From Halostella limicola (GTDB taxonomy: Archaea; Halobacteriota; Halobacteria; Halobacteriales; Natronoarchaeaceae), in assembly GCF_003675875.1 (NCBI RefSeq), contig NZ_RCDI01000001.1, forward strand, positions 372,001 to 436,000: a stretch of 64,000 bases of DNA. The letters are read 5' to 3'. Shown here piece by piece: positions 54,035-62,718 of the stretch. The position numbers and the translations under genes are program-made. Below the pieces are notes generated by a model. It searched no databases. It worked only from the letters and a program-made list of their open reading frames with translations, and was not told where the DNA came from. Position 1 is the first letter of the stretch, and every line of letters begins with the position of its first letter.

Positions 54035-54823
54035 TTATCCACTCAGTTGTCTATGGAGTTGTCTGAGCGCGCCACGGACATCGTCGCGGTCCATTCCCAG
54101 GTCTTCCGCTAATGATTGAAAATCATCACGAGTCTCTATACGGTCCTCAATGTCAGTGATTCCCTTATTACCTACATAGGCGATAGCCGCAACGATATGA
54201 GCGTCTTGGCCACCACCTTCTTGATTAGGACCGTAAGAGGTGAAGGCCCCTGAATTGATCGAGGTAACGAGATGCACCACTTGCTTCACTTCGATACCTG
54301 ACAATCCAACCGTTGTGGCACATGCCTCTGCTCGACTCTTGAGGAATCGACGTTCACGATCGAGTTTCTGCACACCATTTTCCCGTCCCCGATGGGCATC
54401 TCGTCCATCGTTGTATTGGTCGAGTGAGTAGACATTGAAGTCCAGTTTGTCCCCATTGAATGTGGTCTCAGCCGCAGAATCTTCGTTGATTGTATCATGC
54501 TCGTTTTGGAGGGTTCCATTTCCACTCACGCTATTGTGGTCAAACTGCCGTCGCTCCGCCTCGATTTCAAATGACGTGTGCCAGAAGTTTCGCTGTTCGT
54601 GAATCAGACCACAGTCACTACAAAACAATTCCAAATCATTGCTCACAAGGGGACCGCCACACTCCTCACATTCCTTTCTCTGGTTGGTGGATTTCCTTTT
54701 ATCGACATGGACCACTGCATCGAGTTCATAGGGAATCCATCGGTACGGGGTACTGCCGCTGATCGTCGGAGTCGGTACATCGGCTGTTGTCTCTTCGAAG
54801 TTGCTGGAATTGCTGACGGACAT
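54035..54823 (-). CDS. truncated TFB-like transcription factor
   Basis: 262 residues. An N-terminal zinc ribbon (C52-x2-C55, C68-x2-C71; CEECGGPL...FCSDCG) as in archaeal TFB. After a linker there is one cyclin-like region (about 155-260: KLDRERRFLKSRAEACATTVGL...). Normal TFB has ~300 residues and two cyclin repeats, so this form could bind TBP or polymerase in an altered way or act as a repressor. A perfect inverted repeat lies about 60 nt upstream. Start ATG 54823; longer in-frame starts exist. Confidence 0.65.
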   Translation of the reverse strand: MSVSNSSNFEETTADVPTPTISGSTPYRWIPYELDAVVHVDKRKSTNQRKECEECGGPLVSNDLELFCSDCGLIHEQRNFWHTSFEIEAERRQFDHNSVSGNGTLQNEHDTINEDSAAETTFNGDKLDFNVYSLDQYNDGRDAHRGRENGVQKLDRERRFLKSRAEACATTVGLSGIEVKQVVHLVTSINSGAFTSYGPNQEGGGQDAHIVAAIAYVGNKGITDIEDRIETRDDFQSLAEDLGMDRDDVRGALRQLHRQLSG

Positions 54824-54882
54824 GTATTGGCGCTCGTTCCATCGAACAGCCCGTTCAGCCCATCCGTCCGCCTTCAGAATGA

Positions 54883-54906
54883 GACGCAAAGTAGTGTATT
54901 TGCGTC
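54883..54906. promoter_or_regulatory. 8-bp inverted repeat upstream of the TFB-like gene
   Basis: GACGCAAA (54883-54890), 8-nt spacer GTAGTGTA, TTTGCGTC (54899-54906). The perfect symmetry and position ~60 nt before the TFB-like ATG suggest an operator. A protein binding it cannot be named. Confidence 0.45.
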
Positions 54907-55205
54907 CCGATCCGTCGCAGGGGCAAAAAGGCCATTCAGAGCGACGGGGCGTGTGGGGCAGGGATGTTCGCACTAATAACTACGTTCTGAGAAATAATAA
55001 AATCACCGATAATAAAGGACTCTGTCATTCAAACTGTCAGCCTGTGCTCACCCATTTAGGCCTTCAGAGGTGTACAAAAGGGAGATTCCATTGAAGTATA
55101 CTCCTAACACAGCGTAATATCTGCAGAACAATAAGAGGAGTCAGGGATTGAAATGGTAGGCAGAAACACTGTATCTTGAAGATGTAACCAGTCAAATACC
55201 TGTGC

Positions 55206-55224
55206 AGAGGAAATTTTTTCCTCT
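55206..55224 (-). terminator. hairpin after the defence operon
   Basis: AGAGGAAA (55206-55213) pairs with TTTCCTCT (55217-55224) around a 3-nt loop, about 50 nt beyond the stop of the last operon gene on the minus strand. A candidate transcription end; archaea mainly use T-runs, so this is tentative. Confidence 0.35.
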
Positions 55225-55275
55225 ATAGCCTGGCCTATCTCCTGATACGGCCATGCCTTGCGCGCGTGCGACCTT

Positions 55276-55671
55276 TTACGATTGCACGTTAATATTGCTG
55301 TAGTACCACCCTGAACCTTCCTGCCCAATCCCGTGGAAAATCCTTCTGAGAGGAATTTCGGCATCACCATTTCGGAGAATAGGGTCGTCCCAATATTCGA
55401 GACCATTGACCACAAACTGAACACGAGGATTTTCGGTTAAGAGAAAGTTGACATGGTCGCGGAGAATTTCATGAATGTAATCGCACGCAGTAAGTGAGTC
55501 GTCTACACCTCGTAGGAAGTCATCGAAACCATAGACGGTGACATCATAGGGGAGACTCTCCATCCGCTCAACGTGACGGAGGAACTCCACAATGCTCATC
55601 TCGTCGTCAAATGTCCCGTGCCGCTCAATGGCATCCTCCGAATGTACATGAAAGCCGATGTCCAAACTCAT
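55276..55671 (-). CDS. unknown small protein, last gene of defence operon
   Basis: 131 residues, acidic, soluble. Features: an N-terminal MSLDIGFHVHSED, a middle SLPYDVTVYGFDDFLRGV, and a C-terminal part with GIGQEGSGWYYSN. No cysteines that pair, no membrane segment; no family recognised. Begins ~70 nt after the methyltransferase stop, on the same strand, so likely in the same transcript. It occupies the place of accessory proteins seen in related DUF499/DUF1156 clusters. Confidence 0.6.
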   Translation of the reverse strand: MSLDIGFHVHSEDAIERHGTFDDEMSIVEFLRHVERMESLPYDVTVYGFDDFLRGVDDSLTACDYIHEILRDHVNFLLTENPRVQFVVNGLEYWDDPILRNGDAEIPLRRIFHGIGQEGSGWYYSNINVQS

Positions 55672-55740
55672 TTACTCACCTCCAACTGGTGTCGCTTACA
55701 ATATAAACGTCAGTATAGCTGGAGGTTCTATGTCCCATCG

Positions 55741-58539
55741 CTATGAGAAGTCATCCAGATCAAGTTGAGTGTCCGTTCGCTTCTCAACATACTCCGCGAT
55801 ATCTGTGTACTCATCGTCATTCTCAATTTCAGCCAAGCGTCGAAGTGCAGCAATTGAACCCTCGTCGACCCACTTTCCGAACTTCTGTGATAACTGGTCA
55901 GTCTCGTAGAGATAGCGCATGTAATGTGCCTTGTCTACCGCCAGAGCGTCCCGTTTCGATTCGACATCGTCGGCACGGTCCAACGGCCCACATACGTTCA
56001 GCTGGTCTCCCTCCTGCTCCAGTAGACCCTCGTGGACGAGTTCGGAGACGTCAACCCCTCGCTGGCGGAGATCCTTGTTGAGTGCGTTGTAGGATATGGA
56101 ACTGCCACGCCCGAGCACGTAGGTGAGATAGACGGCACTGAGGGTGTCCATCTCGTCGCTCATTGTCTGGACCCGCTCTTCCATCAACTGCTCGTCGACG
56201 ATATCGCGGATCGTCTCGACGGCGTCATTGACGGACATCTGCTCGCCTTCGTGGGTGACGTTCGGGAAGTGGCGCGAGTACACTTCAAGGCACTTGCCCA
56301 TCGTCACCGCGAAGACATCTCCCTGCGTGAGCCGCGATCCGCTCTCTTCGAGACGGTTGATTTCCTCCTCAGCGCGGAAGTAAATCTCATCCTCCAGTGA
56401 GCGCCAGCTCACCTCTTCAGGTTCCTCTTCTCGTTTCCGACAGACAACAATCATGTCGTACTCGATGTTTGCCTTCTCGTGGATATGCGTGGAGCCGCGC
56501 ATCTCCCCACGGATGGGATACAGGGACGTGACGTAGAACCCTGCATCAAGTACGGAACGGAGAACAGAACTCCACCCTTCCGTCTCCTTATGGTGGAAGG
56601 TGAAGGCCATGATACCGTCGTCGCGGAGCTTGTCGTGGGACTCCGCAAAGACGTTCGTCAGCACGTCGATGAAGTGATTTTCGTCGCGGAAGGTCTCAAC
56701 GTTGTCCTCACTCTTCCGATCCACTACTGCTTCGCTGGCCTTCGGAGTGAGTTCGGCGTTGAAGTGCTCATACTCGTCTCCGAGTACCTGCTTGAGCCAG
56801 ACGTAGTAGAAGTCCGCCACCTCGGCATACATCACGTTGTCGAAATATGGGGGGTCGGTGACGACCGCGTCCACACTATTCTCTTCGAGAGGTAGGTATT
56901 CCGATGTCCCACATCGGAGATGAACGTTGTAGGAGGCGTCGTCGATTCCTTCGACTGGCTCACCAATCTTTTCAGGGTCGTCTGTAACAAAGCCTTCCAC
57001 CTTTCCAATACCGTCTCGCTGCTTCGTTTCGCCGTCTTCAACGTACTTCTCATATGGATTCAGGCAGAACTCTTTGCCTGCTCGCATTTTGTCAAACTCA
57101 CCAGAGAAGGTCCCTCGTCCATATTCTGTACCCCAGATGTTGTTTTCGATAGGCGCGTGACGGGCCGTAATCGTATGGCGTTTGTAGATACCCTCCAGCT
57201 TGTTTGCAGAACGATTATACTCGCAAAGCATGTTGTTGAACTCTGTTGCGCTTGAGAAAGCCAGCAGCAGAAACTCCTTCACATTCTGATTCTCGATATC
57301 GTCAATCTCGTTTAGGAGCTTAGAGAGGCAGAGTAGTTGCCGTGAGTTGAACATCTGGTCATACCGCTCATATCCGTGGTTGCGGACGAAGTCAGAAGTA
57401 CCGATGTACCGCTCAGTAGTCGGAATGGGAAGCTCGTCGCGTTTTTCTTCAAGTTCTGCTTCTGCTTCCTCGAACAGTTGGCGATCGAAATCCTTAGCAG
57501 ATTTGTAACCTTTCTCGTCGGTCTCAGGACAGTAGTATTCGATAGCGTGGAGGGATTCGTCTGGTTTCCCAAACCGCTCTACACTCTCGATAATCGACAT
57601 CTCAGGGTGCTCATCGCAGTGGGGACAGGTATAGTTCTTTCGTGAGACGTGTCCCGCGTCCTTAGGAACAAACGTATGGTCACATTCCGTATCCTCGCTA
57701 TCTTCTCCATTGCACTCAGAGCACTCGGACGAACAGCGTGGACATTCTGTTTTTGTTCGATAATCGTCAGTCTGAAAAACGTGCCAACAGTCGGGACAAA
57801 CGACGTTATAGTGGTCGTCTTTCGATGAACGCGCATTCGCAAGTCGGTAGTCTTTGAACAGAGGGACTTTCTCACCACAGTTCCGACAGGGAAGTTCCTT
57901 CACCCAGAAAGAGTACATTACGTCAGCGAGTGGCTTTCCTTCTTCCTGTGCCGCACTGCCTGTGTGTTCATTGCAGTGCGGGCACTCTGTCTTGTAGTAA
58001 TCAAGAATCCCTTTCTCCTCATCTTCATGTTCCCTACCGACACTCTCGTAGATAGACTTGTAAGCAGCATCCAGTTTGTCGAGATCGACAGGTTCGACTT
58101 CTTTCTTGACAATAAACCACGCCACAGGGCTTAGCTCGCTTCCGATAGCGTTACACCCCATGCGGAGCGCCTCGACGATACTGGTCCCGCCACCCATGAA
58201 CGGATCGAGGACCGTCTTCCCATCGAAGTCCACGTCTTCGAGGTAGTATTCCCAAAGTGCGTCGGGATTCTCCCAGTCTACCTCGGGAAGTCCGCTTTCG
58301 TCTTCGAGTGTGGACTGGCGGTCACTGTCGACGGACATCTCCTCGTCCGCGAGGGCGTAGAGGAGCATCGTGCGGAAGACTGATCCCAATCGCCGCGCCC
58401 ACCACTTGTGCATGGTGTAGACGGGACGATAGTAGCGTTTGGCGTGAGCTTCCTTCTCCGCGATCTCATTCACCTGGTCGATGGGAAACGAAATCTCGAT
58501 AGGTCGACGGCGGGGTTTCTGATCTTGTTCCTGACTCAT
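55741..58539 (-). CDS. DUF1156-type DNA methyltransferase with zinc ribbons
   Basis: 932 residues. DUF1156 region at ~10-60 (RPIEISFPIDQVNEIAEKEA, HKWWARRLGSVFR). AdoMet motif I LDPFMGGGTS (111-120), catalytic DPPY at 562-565 (TDPPYFDNV), suggesting an adenine or cytosine amino-methylase. Between them are several CxxC pairs (186-189, 218-221, 248-251, 266-269, 273-276, 305-308). The C-terminal ~200 residues are helical. Role: marks host DNA as self in defence, as PglX does in BREX. Starts 2 nt after the PglZ-like stop. Confidence 0.88.
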   Translation of the reverse strand: MSQEQDQKPRRRPIEISFPIDQVNEIAEKEAHAKRYYRPVYTMHKWWARRLGSVFRTMLLYALADEEMSVDSDRQSTLEDESGLPEVDWENPDALWEYYLEDVDFDGKTVLDPFMGGGTSIVEALRMGCNAIGSELSPVAWFIVKKEVEPVDLDKLDAAYKSIYESVGREHEDEEKGILDYYKTECPHCNEHTGSAAQEEGKPLADVMYSFWVKELPCRNCGEKVPLFKDYRLANARSSKDDHYNVVCPDCWHVFQTDDYRTKTECPRCSSECSECNGEDSEDTECDHTFVPKDAGHVSRKNYTCPHCDEHPEMSIIESVERFGKPDESLHAIEYYCPETDEKGYKSAKDFDRQLFEEAEAELEEKRDELPIPTTERYIGTSDFVRNHGYERYDQMFNSRQLLCLSKLLNEIDDIENQNVKEFLLLAFSSATEFNNMLCEYNRSANKLEGIYKRHTITARHAPIENNIWGTEYGRGTFSGEFDKMRAGKEFCLNPYEKYVEDGETKQRDGIGKVEGFVTDDPEKIGEPVEGIDDASYNVHLRCGTSEYLPLEENSVDAVVTDPPYFDNVMYAEVADFYYVWLKQVLGDEYEHFNAELTPKASEAVVDRKSEDNVETFRDENHFIDVLTNVFAESHDKLRDDGIMAFTFHHKETEGWSSVLRSVLDAGFYVTSLYPIRGEMRGSTHIHEKANIEYDMIVVCRKREEEPEEVSWRSLEDEIYFRAEEEINRLEESGSRLTQGDVFAVTMGKCLEVYSRHFPNVTHEGEQMSVNDAVETIRDIVDEQLMEERVQTMSDEMDTLSAVYLTYVLGRGSSISYNALNKDLRQRGVDVSELVHEGLLEQEGDQLNVCGPLDRADDVESKRDALAVDKAHYMRYLYETDQLSQKFGKWVDEGSIAALRRLAEIENDDEYTDIAEYVEKRTDTQLDLDDFS

Positions 58540-58541
58540 GT

Positions 58542-59432
58542 CTACAACCTCACCTCGATACGCGGCGTGATGCACTCCAGCAGACTGAGACCACCGTGCT
58601 GGAAGGTACTATACTTGCCTCGTGCGGGCCACGTGTATTTACCGATAGGCATGTAGTAGCCGTCCGCCTCAACGACGAGACCCTCATCGACAAGATGACT
58701 CGCGTTGACGTCACCGACGCTCTCGAAGCGCCCGCTGAAAGTCTCCTGTAGGGCCGACTTCTGTCTGTCGCTGATCTGGAAGGTGTGACCAGCGTCGAGT
58801 CGCGCATACCCATGGTCCGACCCGATCACTACACGGTCGGTATCGAGTTGATCGAGAACTGCCCGTAGTGCCGTCTCGGTCTTCTCGTACATCTCCTTGA
58901 TGGAGGAGAGCTTCGTCTTCCCCTCCTGAATATTTTCGAGCAGGGCATCGGGATAGCGACACCAGATGATTTCCTCGTCACCGTCGAGTGATGGCTCCTG
59001 GCTCTTGACGCTCGCCGTCTTGTGCTCTTTCTTGAGGTCGGAGTAGCCGACGCGGTCACGGTAGAACTTCGTCTCTGACGGTACCGAGGAGAACGAGTAT
59101 CCTGTCTCAGGTTCGTGCCCTCGCTCTTCGAGCATGTCGACAAACATTGCTGCCTCGCGGACACTCATGGCGTCCATCACCACGAACGTGCCACCGTCAG
59201 GGACGTCAAGAGACGCTTCGTTGACGCACTTGTCGGGAAGCACGTCGTCGAAGAACTCCCGATAGACATCCAGCAGCAACCGCTCATAGCTCACTGCGTC
59301 GGTCTCTTTGTCGTAGTGGTCGCTGACGTCATCACCAGCGGGATACCAGATCTCCCAAAGGGCGTTCCAGACTGGCGAGACGGGATCGTCGTTCTCGATC
59401 AACTGAGCGAGATCCTCAGTTTTCAGTCTCAC
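58542..59432 (-). CDS. compact PglZ-like phosphatase-fold protein
   Basis: 296 residues from GTG 59432. Alkaline-phosphatase-superfamily core: metal/nucleophile site VVMDAMS (Asp87, Ser90), second metal site SDHG (Asp206, His207) and a C-terminal HGGLSLLE histidine. This fits the PglZ domain of BREX, but here without the large N-terminal part (PglZ is usually 700 residues or more). GTG overlaps the end of the DUF499 gene by 17 nt, so the proteins are made together. Substrate unknown. Confidence 0.75.
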   Translation of the reverse strand: MRLKTEDLAQLIENDDPVSPVWNALWEIWYPAGDDVSDHYDKETDAVSYERLLLDVYREFFDDVLPDKCVNEASLDVPDGGTFVVMDAMSVREAAMFVDMLEERGHEPETGYSFSSVPSETKFYRDRVGYSDLKKEHKTASVKSQEPSLDGDEEIIWCRYPDALLENIQEGKTKLSSIKEMYEKTETALRAVLDQLDTDRVVIGSDHGYARLDAGHTFQISDRQKSALQETFSGRFESVGDVNASHLVDEGLVVEADGYYMPIGKYTWPARGKYSTFQHGGLSLLECITPRIEVRL

Positions 59433-61926
59433 GCTCGACCACCACCGTTGCGTCAATGTGATTGCCGCTTGGGAGCTGTTCAAGGAACTCGATCAGTTCG
59501 TCTTTCGAAAGTTCGTCAACATCGTAATTCAGGTCGACACTGAGCGTCGTGTCACTATCGCTGTTTATCCGTGCTTCGGCTTGGCTCCTGAGTACGCGGG
59601 CACTGTTGCCTTCCAACTCAATGGCTTCCTTCGTCGTAGAGACGGGCGAGGAACCGCCTCCCCCGCTGCTGCCGACATCGCTACCACCTCCTGTCGTGAT
59701 TGGTTTGTTAGGACCATCGCCGCCGTCTCCGCCGCTATCACCGACGTCGTCGCCACCATCACTGCCACCTGTCGGTTCTGGTGGTTCCTCTTCCTCGAAA
59801 ATCGAGTCGTCGAGATTGTCGGGGTGATGAATTGTCAGATCGTCGTCGAGATTGGGGCGACGGTCGTCTTTATGCGGGACGTAGAAGTTCGCTCGGTCGC
59901 CTTCGAGTACGATATTCTCGTCGCGGTACAACTGGCTGACCGCAGAGTAGAACACCTCGTCGGAGAGGAGTACGGGCATTCGACGGAACTGCCTGAAGTC
60001 ATTGAGCATCGACGCGATAGCGATACCGTTCTCGGCGTCCGCAACCTCCTCTCGGATCTTCTCACTGACGTAGGTCTTGTCCCGACCGACTTTGTCCTTC
60101 ACGTCGTCGACGTCCGCCGCCACGTCGATTCGCCGCATCCGCACGCCGTCGCCGTTCGGGTCTTCACTCCACTTGACCCACTTCCCGAAGCGGTCTTCGA
60201 GTTCATTCCGCAATTCCCGACGTTCGTCGCGGATGATCGATGCGAGTTCCCCACCGTCATCGACGTTCCCACGGAGGTTTTCAGCCCCGAGTACGCGGGC
60301 GGCCTTGCTGATGATCTCCTCGTCGTCGCGGATCTCCTTCTTTGGCGTGACGAACAGTACCGTGTTCTGGTAAGTGCGTCCCTCGAAGAAGTCGTTAAGC
60401 TTCGTTCGGAGTGTCCCGTTCGAGAGATAGTCGAGTATTACGACCGTGGTCAGTTCCTTGGTGTCGGGGACATCTTCGTCGGGATACACGTAGACGTTGT
60501 CTCCCCATACCTCGTTTCGAACAACGTCGACGAGCGTATCCTCAATGCTATCACGATCGTCTTTGAGTGCACGCTCCTGTTCCCGAGTAACGAGTGCGGT
60601 GAGCTTCGGATCTTCCGTCAGGTAATAGTTCTCTTTCTGTGAGTCGCGGTCGAGATAGTGAGCAACCCCGTAGAGACTCTCAAGCGACATGTGGAGTTTG
60701 TCGATGGTCGCCTTATTGGGCTTGAACGTCCCGAGTAAGCACTCGGTCACAGACGCCCGCTGTTCCCGTTCCTCGATGGTGTAGAGGAAAATTGTCCGTA
60801 GAAGGTCGTCCCCGAAGTCAATGTCCTCGACGGCGTCCTTGTCGGAGACATAGCGGTTGAATAATGTTTGGTTGATGCCACGGAAGGCACTCGGTTCAAT
60901 GTCGCACGTGACGATGAGATCGGTCTCTTCGTACTTACGGCGGACTGTGTCAGCAAGAACGTTCATCGCACCACGAACGCTCTGGCGCTCTCGTCCAGCT
61001 TCATAGATATCGTCAAGAAGATCGAGAAGTTCTGGATGGAAGGGATATGTCTCGACCATCCGATTCTCGTATCGCTTTGGTTCGTCGATATTGACAGGGT
61101 AACTATAGTGGTCAATGTACTTGCTGACAACATTTCGCACTTCTCGCTTATCGACATTATCCTGCCGAGTCTCGAATAGCCGATGGAGGATGATTTTCTC
61201 ACGGTCCCCCGTATCGTTCATATCCACTGAATATGGGTTGGTTCGATCGAGAATGCGCTTGATGTCTTGGCTCTTGTCTAATAGCGTGACGAAAGCGAAG
61301 AGATCCTCTTGAGGATCATTAGCCACTTCGAAGAGGTTCTGGAGGAAGAACTCGTTACGTTCGAGTAGATCTTCGTTCTCATTCTCGTCGAAAGACTCCC
61401 ACCACGTTTCTATCTCGTCAAAAAAGATAGCGATGGGATCTTCAGCAGTAAGTTTTTCAATATGCTCTGTTGTGGGATACCGCTTGATATCGTTGAGTAA
61501 GTCTTCCCGACCCAGGTTCCTGAATATCGGCTCCCAGATAAGATCGGCGTCAGTTTCGCTGGTGGAAAGAATAGATGCCTTCGCACGATCAGGTAGGTTG
61601 AGAGAGATATCCCACTCGTCTATCCACTCCTGTGCAGCTGTGGGATTGTTGAACATATGATACAAAACGAGCAACCCGTGGGACTTCCCAGCGCCGTAGG
61701 GGCCAGATAGGGTGATACCCCCTTGACTATCCCGTCCACACAATTTGTTATCAACGTGATCAAAGGCCGTCTGGAGGGCATTCGAAGGATAGGTCATAGA
61801 GAGAAGTCGGTCAACATCATTCTCCAGGCGATCCTCCGCCTCACCGACTTTGTGTGCCTGTAAGACGCCTTGGAACTGCCCCTCCACCACCTCATCACGA
61901 GGGGCAAGGAAATCAGCGATACTCAT
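59416..61926 (-). CDS. DUF499-type P-loop ATPase of the defence operon
   Basis: 836 residues. Walker A GPYGAGKS (75-82), Walker B IFFDE (167-171), followed by a large AAA-like helical region and a C-terminal Gly/Ser-rich linker (~705-760) leading to a small alpha/beta end. The pattern fits DUF499, a BrxC/PglY-like ATPase class found beside DUF1156 methyltransferases. It may couple ATP use to recognition or blocking of phage DNA. First gene of the operon; upstream is a 250-nt purine-rich leader. Confidence 0.85.
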   Translation of the reverse strand: MSIADFLAPRDEVVEGQFQGVLQAHKVGEAEDRLENDVDRLLSMTYPSNALQTAFDHVDNKLCGRDSQGGITLSGPYGAGKSHGLLVLYHMFNNPTAAQEWIDEWDISLNLPDRAKASILSTSETDADLIWEPIFRNLGREDLLNDIKRYPTTEHIEKLTAEDPIAIFFDEIETWWESFDENENEDLLERNEFFLQNLFEVANDPQEDLFAFVTLLDKSQDIKRILDRTNPYSVDMNDTGDREKIILHRLFETRQDNVDKREVRNVVSKYIDHYSYPVNIDEPKRYENRMVETYPFHPELLDLLDDIYEAGRERQSVRGAMNVLADTVRRKYEETDLIVTCDIEPSAFRGINQTLFNRYVSDKDAVEDIDFGDDLLRTIFLYTIEEREQRASVTECLLGTFKPNKATIDKLHMSLESLYGVAHYLDRDSQKENYYLTEDPKLTALVTREQERALKDDRDSIEDTLVDVVRNEVWGDNVYVYPDEDVPDTKELTTVVILDYLSNGTLRTKLNDFFEGRTYQNTVLFVTPKKEIRDDEEIISKAARVLGAENLRGNVDDGGELASIIRDERRELRNELEDRFGKWVKWSEDPNGDGVRMRRIDVAADVDDVKDKVGRDKTYVSEKIREEVADAENGIAIASMLNDFRQFRRMPVLLSDEVFYSAVSQLYRDENIVLEGDRANFYVPHKDDRRPNLDDDLTIHHPDNLDDSIFEEEEPPEPTGGSDGGDDVGDSGGDGGDGPNKPITTGGGSDVGSSGGGGSSPVSTTKEAIELEGNSARVLRSQAEARINSDSDTTLSVDLNYDVDELSKDELIEFLEQLPSGNHIDATVVVERETEN

Positions 61927-62205
61927 TATCGCCTTCTACTGTATGGTACTCCCTCTTTGATGTTTCCCATCAAGGAAGTATCAGGCACCTATCTATCTCA
62001 CTATCTCTGTACCACCTGTATCAGATTCATCCTACCCCCTCTTTCTCTATTCTTCAGTTCCGTTATTCCTTTCTACCTATATTCCCCATCTCACTATTTC
62101 CTCCATCTATCTTCTAAGTTCTATGTTCATTCTGTGTTGCTTCCCCCCTGCCTCCCTTCTCACTTTGAAAGACACATAATGGGGGCTTATAAAAGGAGTT
62201 CTAAC
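61927..62205. other. long purine/pyrimidine-skewed leader region
   Basis: No gene. The plus strand from about 61940 to 62160 is almost all C and T, so a transcript of the DUF499 gene would have a purine-rich leader of up to ~250 nt. A TTATAAAAG box at 62188-62196 could be the promoter. Confidence 0.45.
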
Positions 62206-62349
62206 TTAGCAATCAGGACAGTACGTCTCAAAATCATCCTTGGTAAGTGGATTACCACATTCCTCACACAAACCAGACCGCTTCGGGGGGATTGATGTTT
62301 CCGTTACTCGGGTTTTCACTTTCACTCTGGATTGGTGACATTTATACAT
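62206..62349 (-). CDS. mini zinc ribbon resembling TFB N-terminus
   Basis: 47 residues. C28-x2-C31 and C44-x2-C47 in CEECGNPL...YCPDC, followed directly by the stop codon. The ribbon is close to that of the TFB-like gene at 54.0-54.8 kb (CEECGGPL...FCSDC). Could be a functional mini-protein or the relic of a TFB-like gene. Its start overlaps the upstream region of the divergent gene. Confidence 0.35.
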   Translation of the reverse strand: MYKCHQSRVKVKTRVTETSIPPKRSGLCEECGNPLTKDDFETYCPDC

Positions 62350-62370
62350 CTGTCTGCTTTCTTTAGAAAC

Positions 62371-62718
62371 ATGTCCGTGAAAAATCTCATACAAGAGTTC
62401 ATGGAACTACCAGTCTCACTTCAGTTGACAATTGGTGCCCTCGGCCTAGCCGCAGTCCAGCAATCCAGACAGGGACATATTGGACGAGTAGGGATTGCTA
62501 GTGCTGGAGCAATAGTTATTGGAGCTGCGTATCCAATTTGGGGACAGCTCCCTGAGATGTGGAGAATGTATTCAATTGTTGCTGTTCCATTTACAGCCAT
62601 CGCAGCCCTATCGTATCTTAGCAGAACTTCTCTACCTACTGAATTCTACAAGCTCGCTCTACTGCTATACGGTGCAATTCCTGTAATATTGGCGCTTGTG
62701 TACGGTTTCCCCCTGTAA
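62371..62718 (+). CDS. small membrane protein
   Basis: 115 residues with about three hydrophobic segments (~15-30, 37-56, 66-83, end 95-113). ATG at 62371 has a TTTATAC box ~23 nt upstream. No family recognised. Low-GC island gene. Confidence 0.6.
   Translation: MSVKNLIQEFMELPVSLQLTIGALGLAAVQQSRQGHIGRVGIASAGAIVIGAAYPIWGQLPEMWRMYSIVAVPFTAIAALSYLSRTSLPTEFYKLALLLYGAIPVILALVYGFPL

Larger units (their letters stand above)
54824..55275. other. spacer: two perfect inverted repeats, no gene
   Basis: No convincing coding sequence between the TFB-like gene and the defence operon. It contains an operator-like inverted repeat at 54883-54906 and a hairpin at 55206-55224. The region around 55255-55280 is GC-richer. 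Confidence 0.5.
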
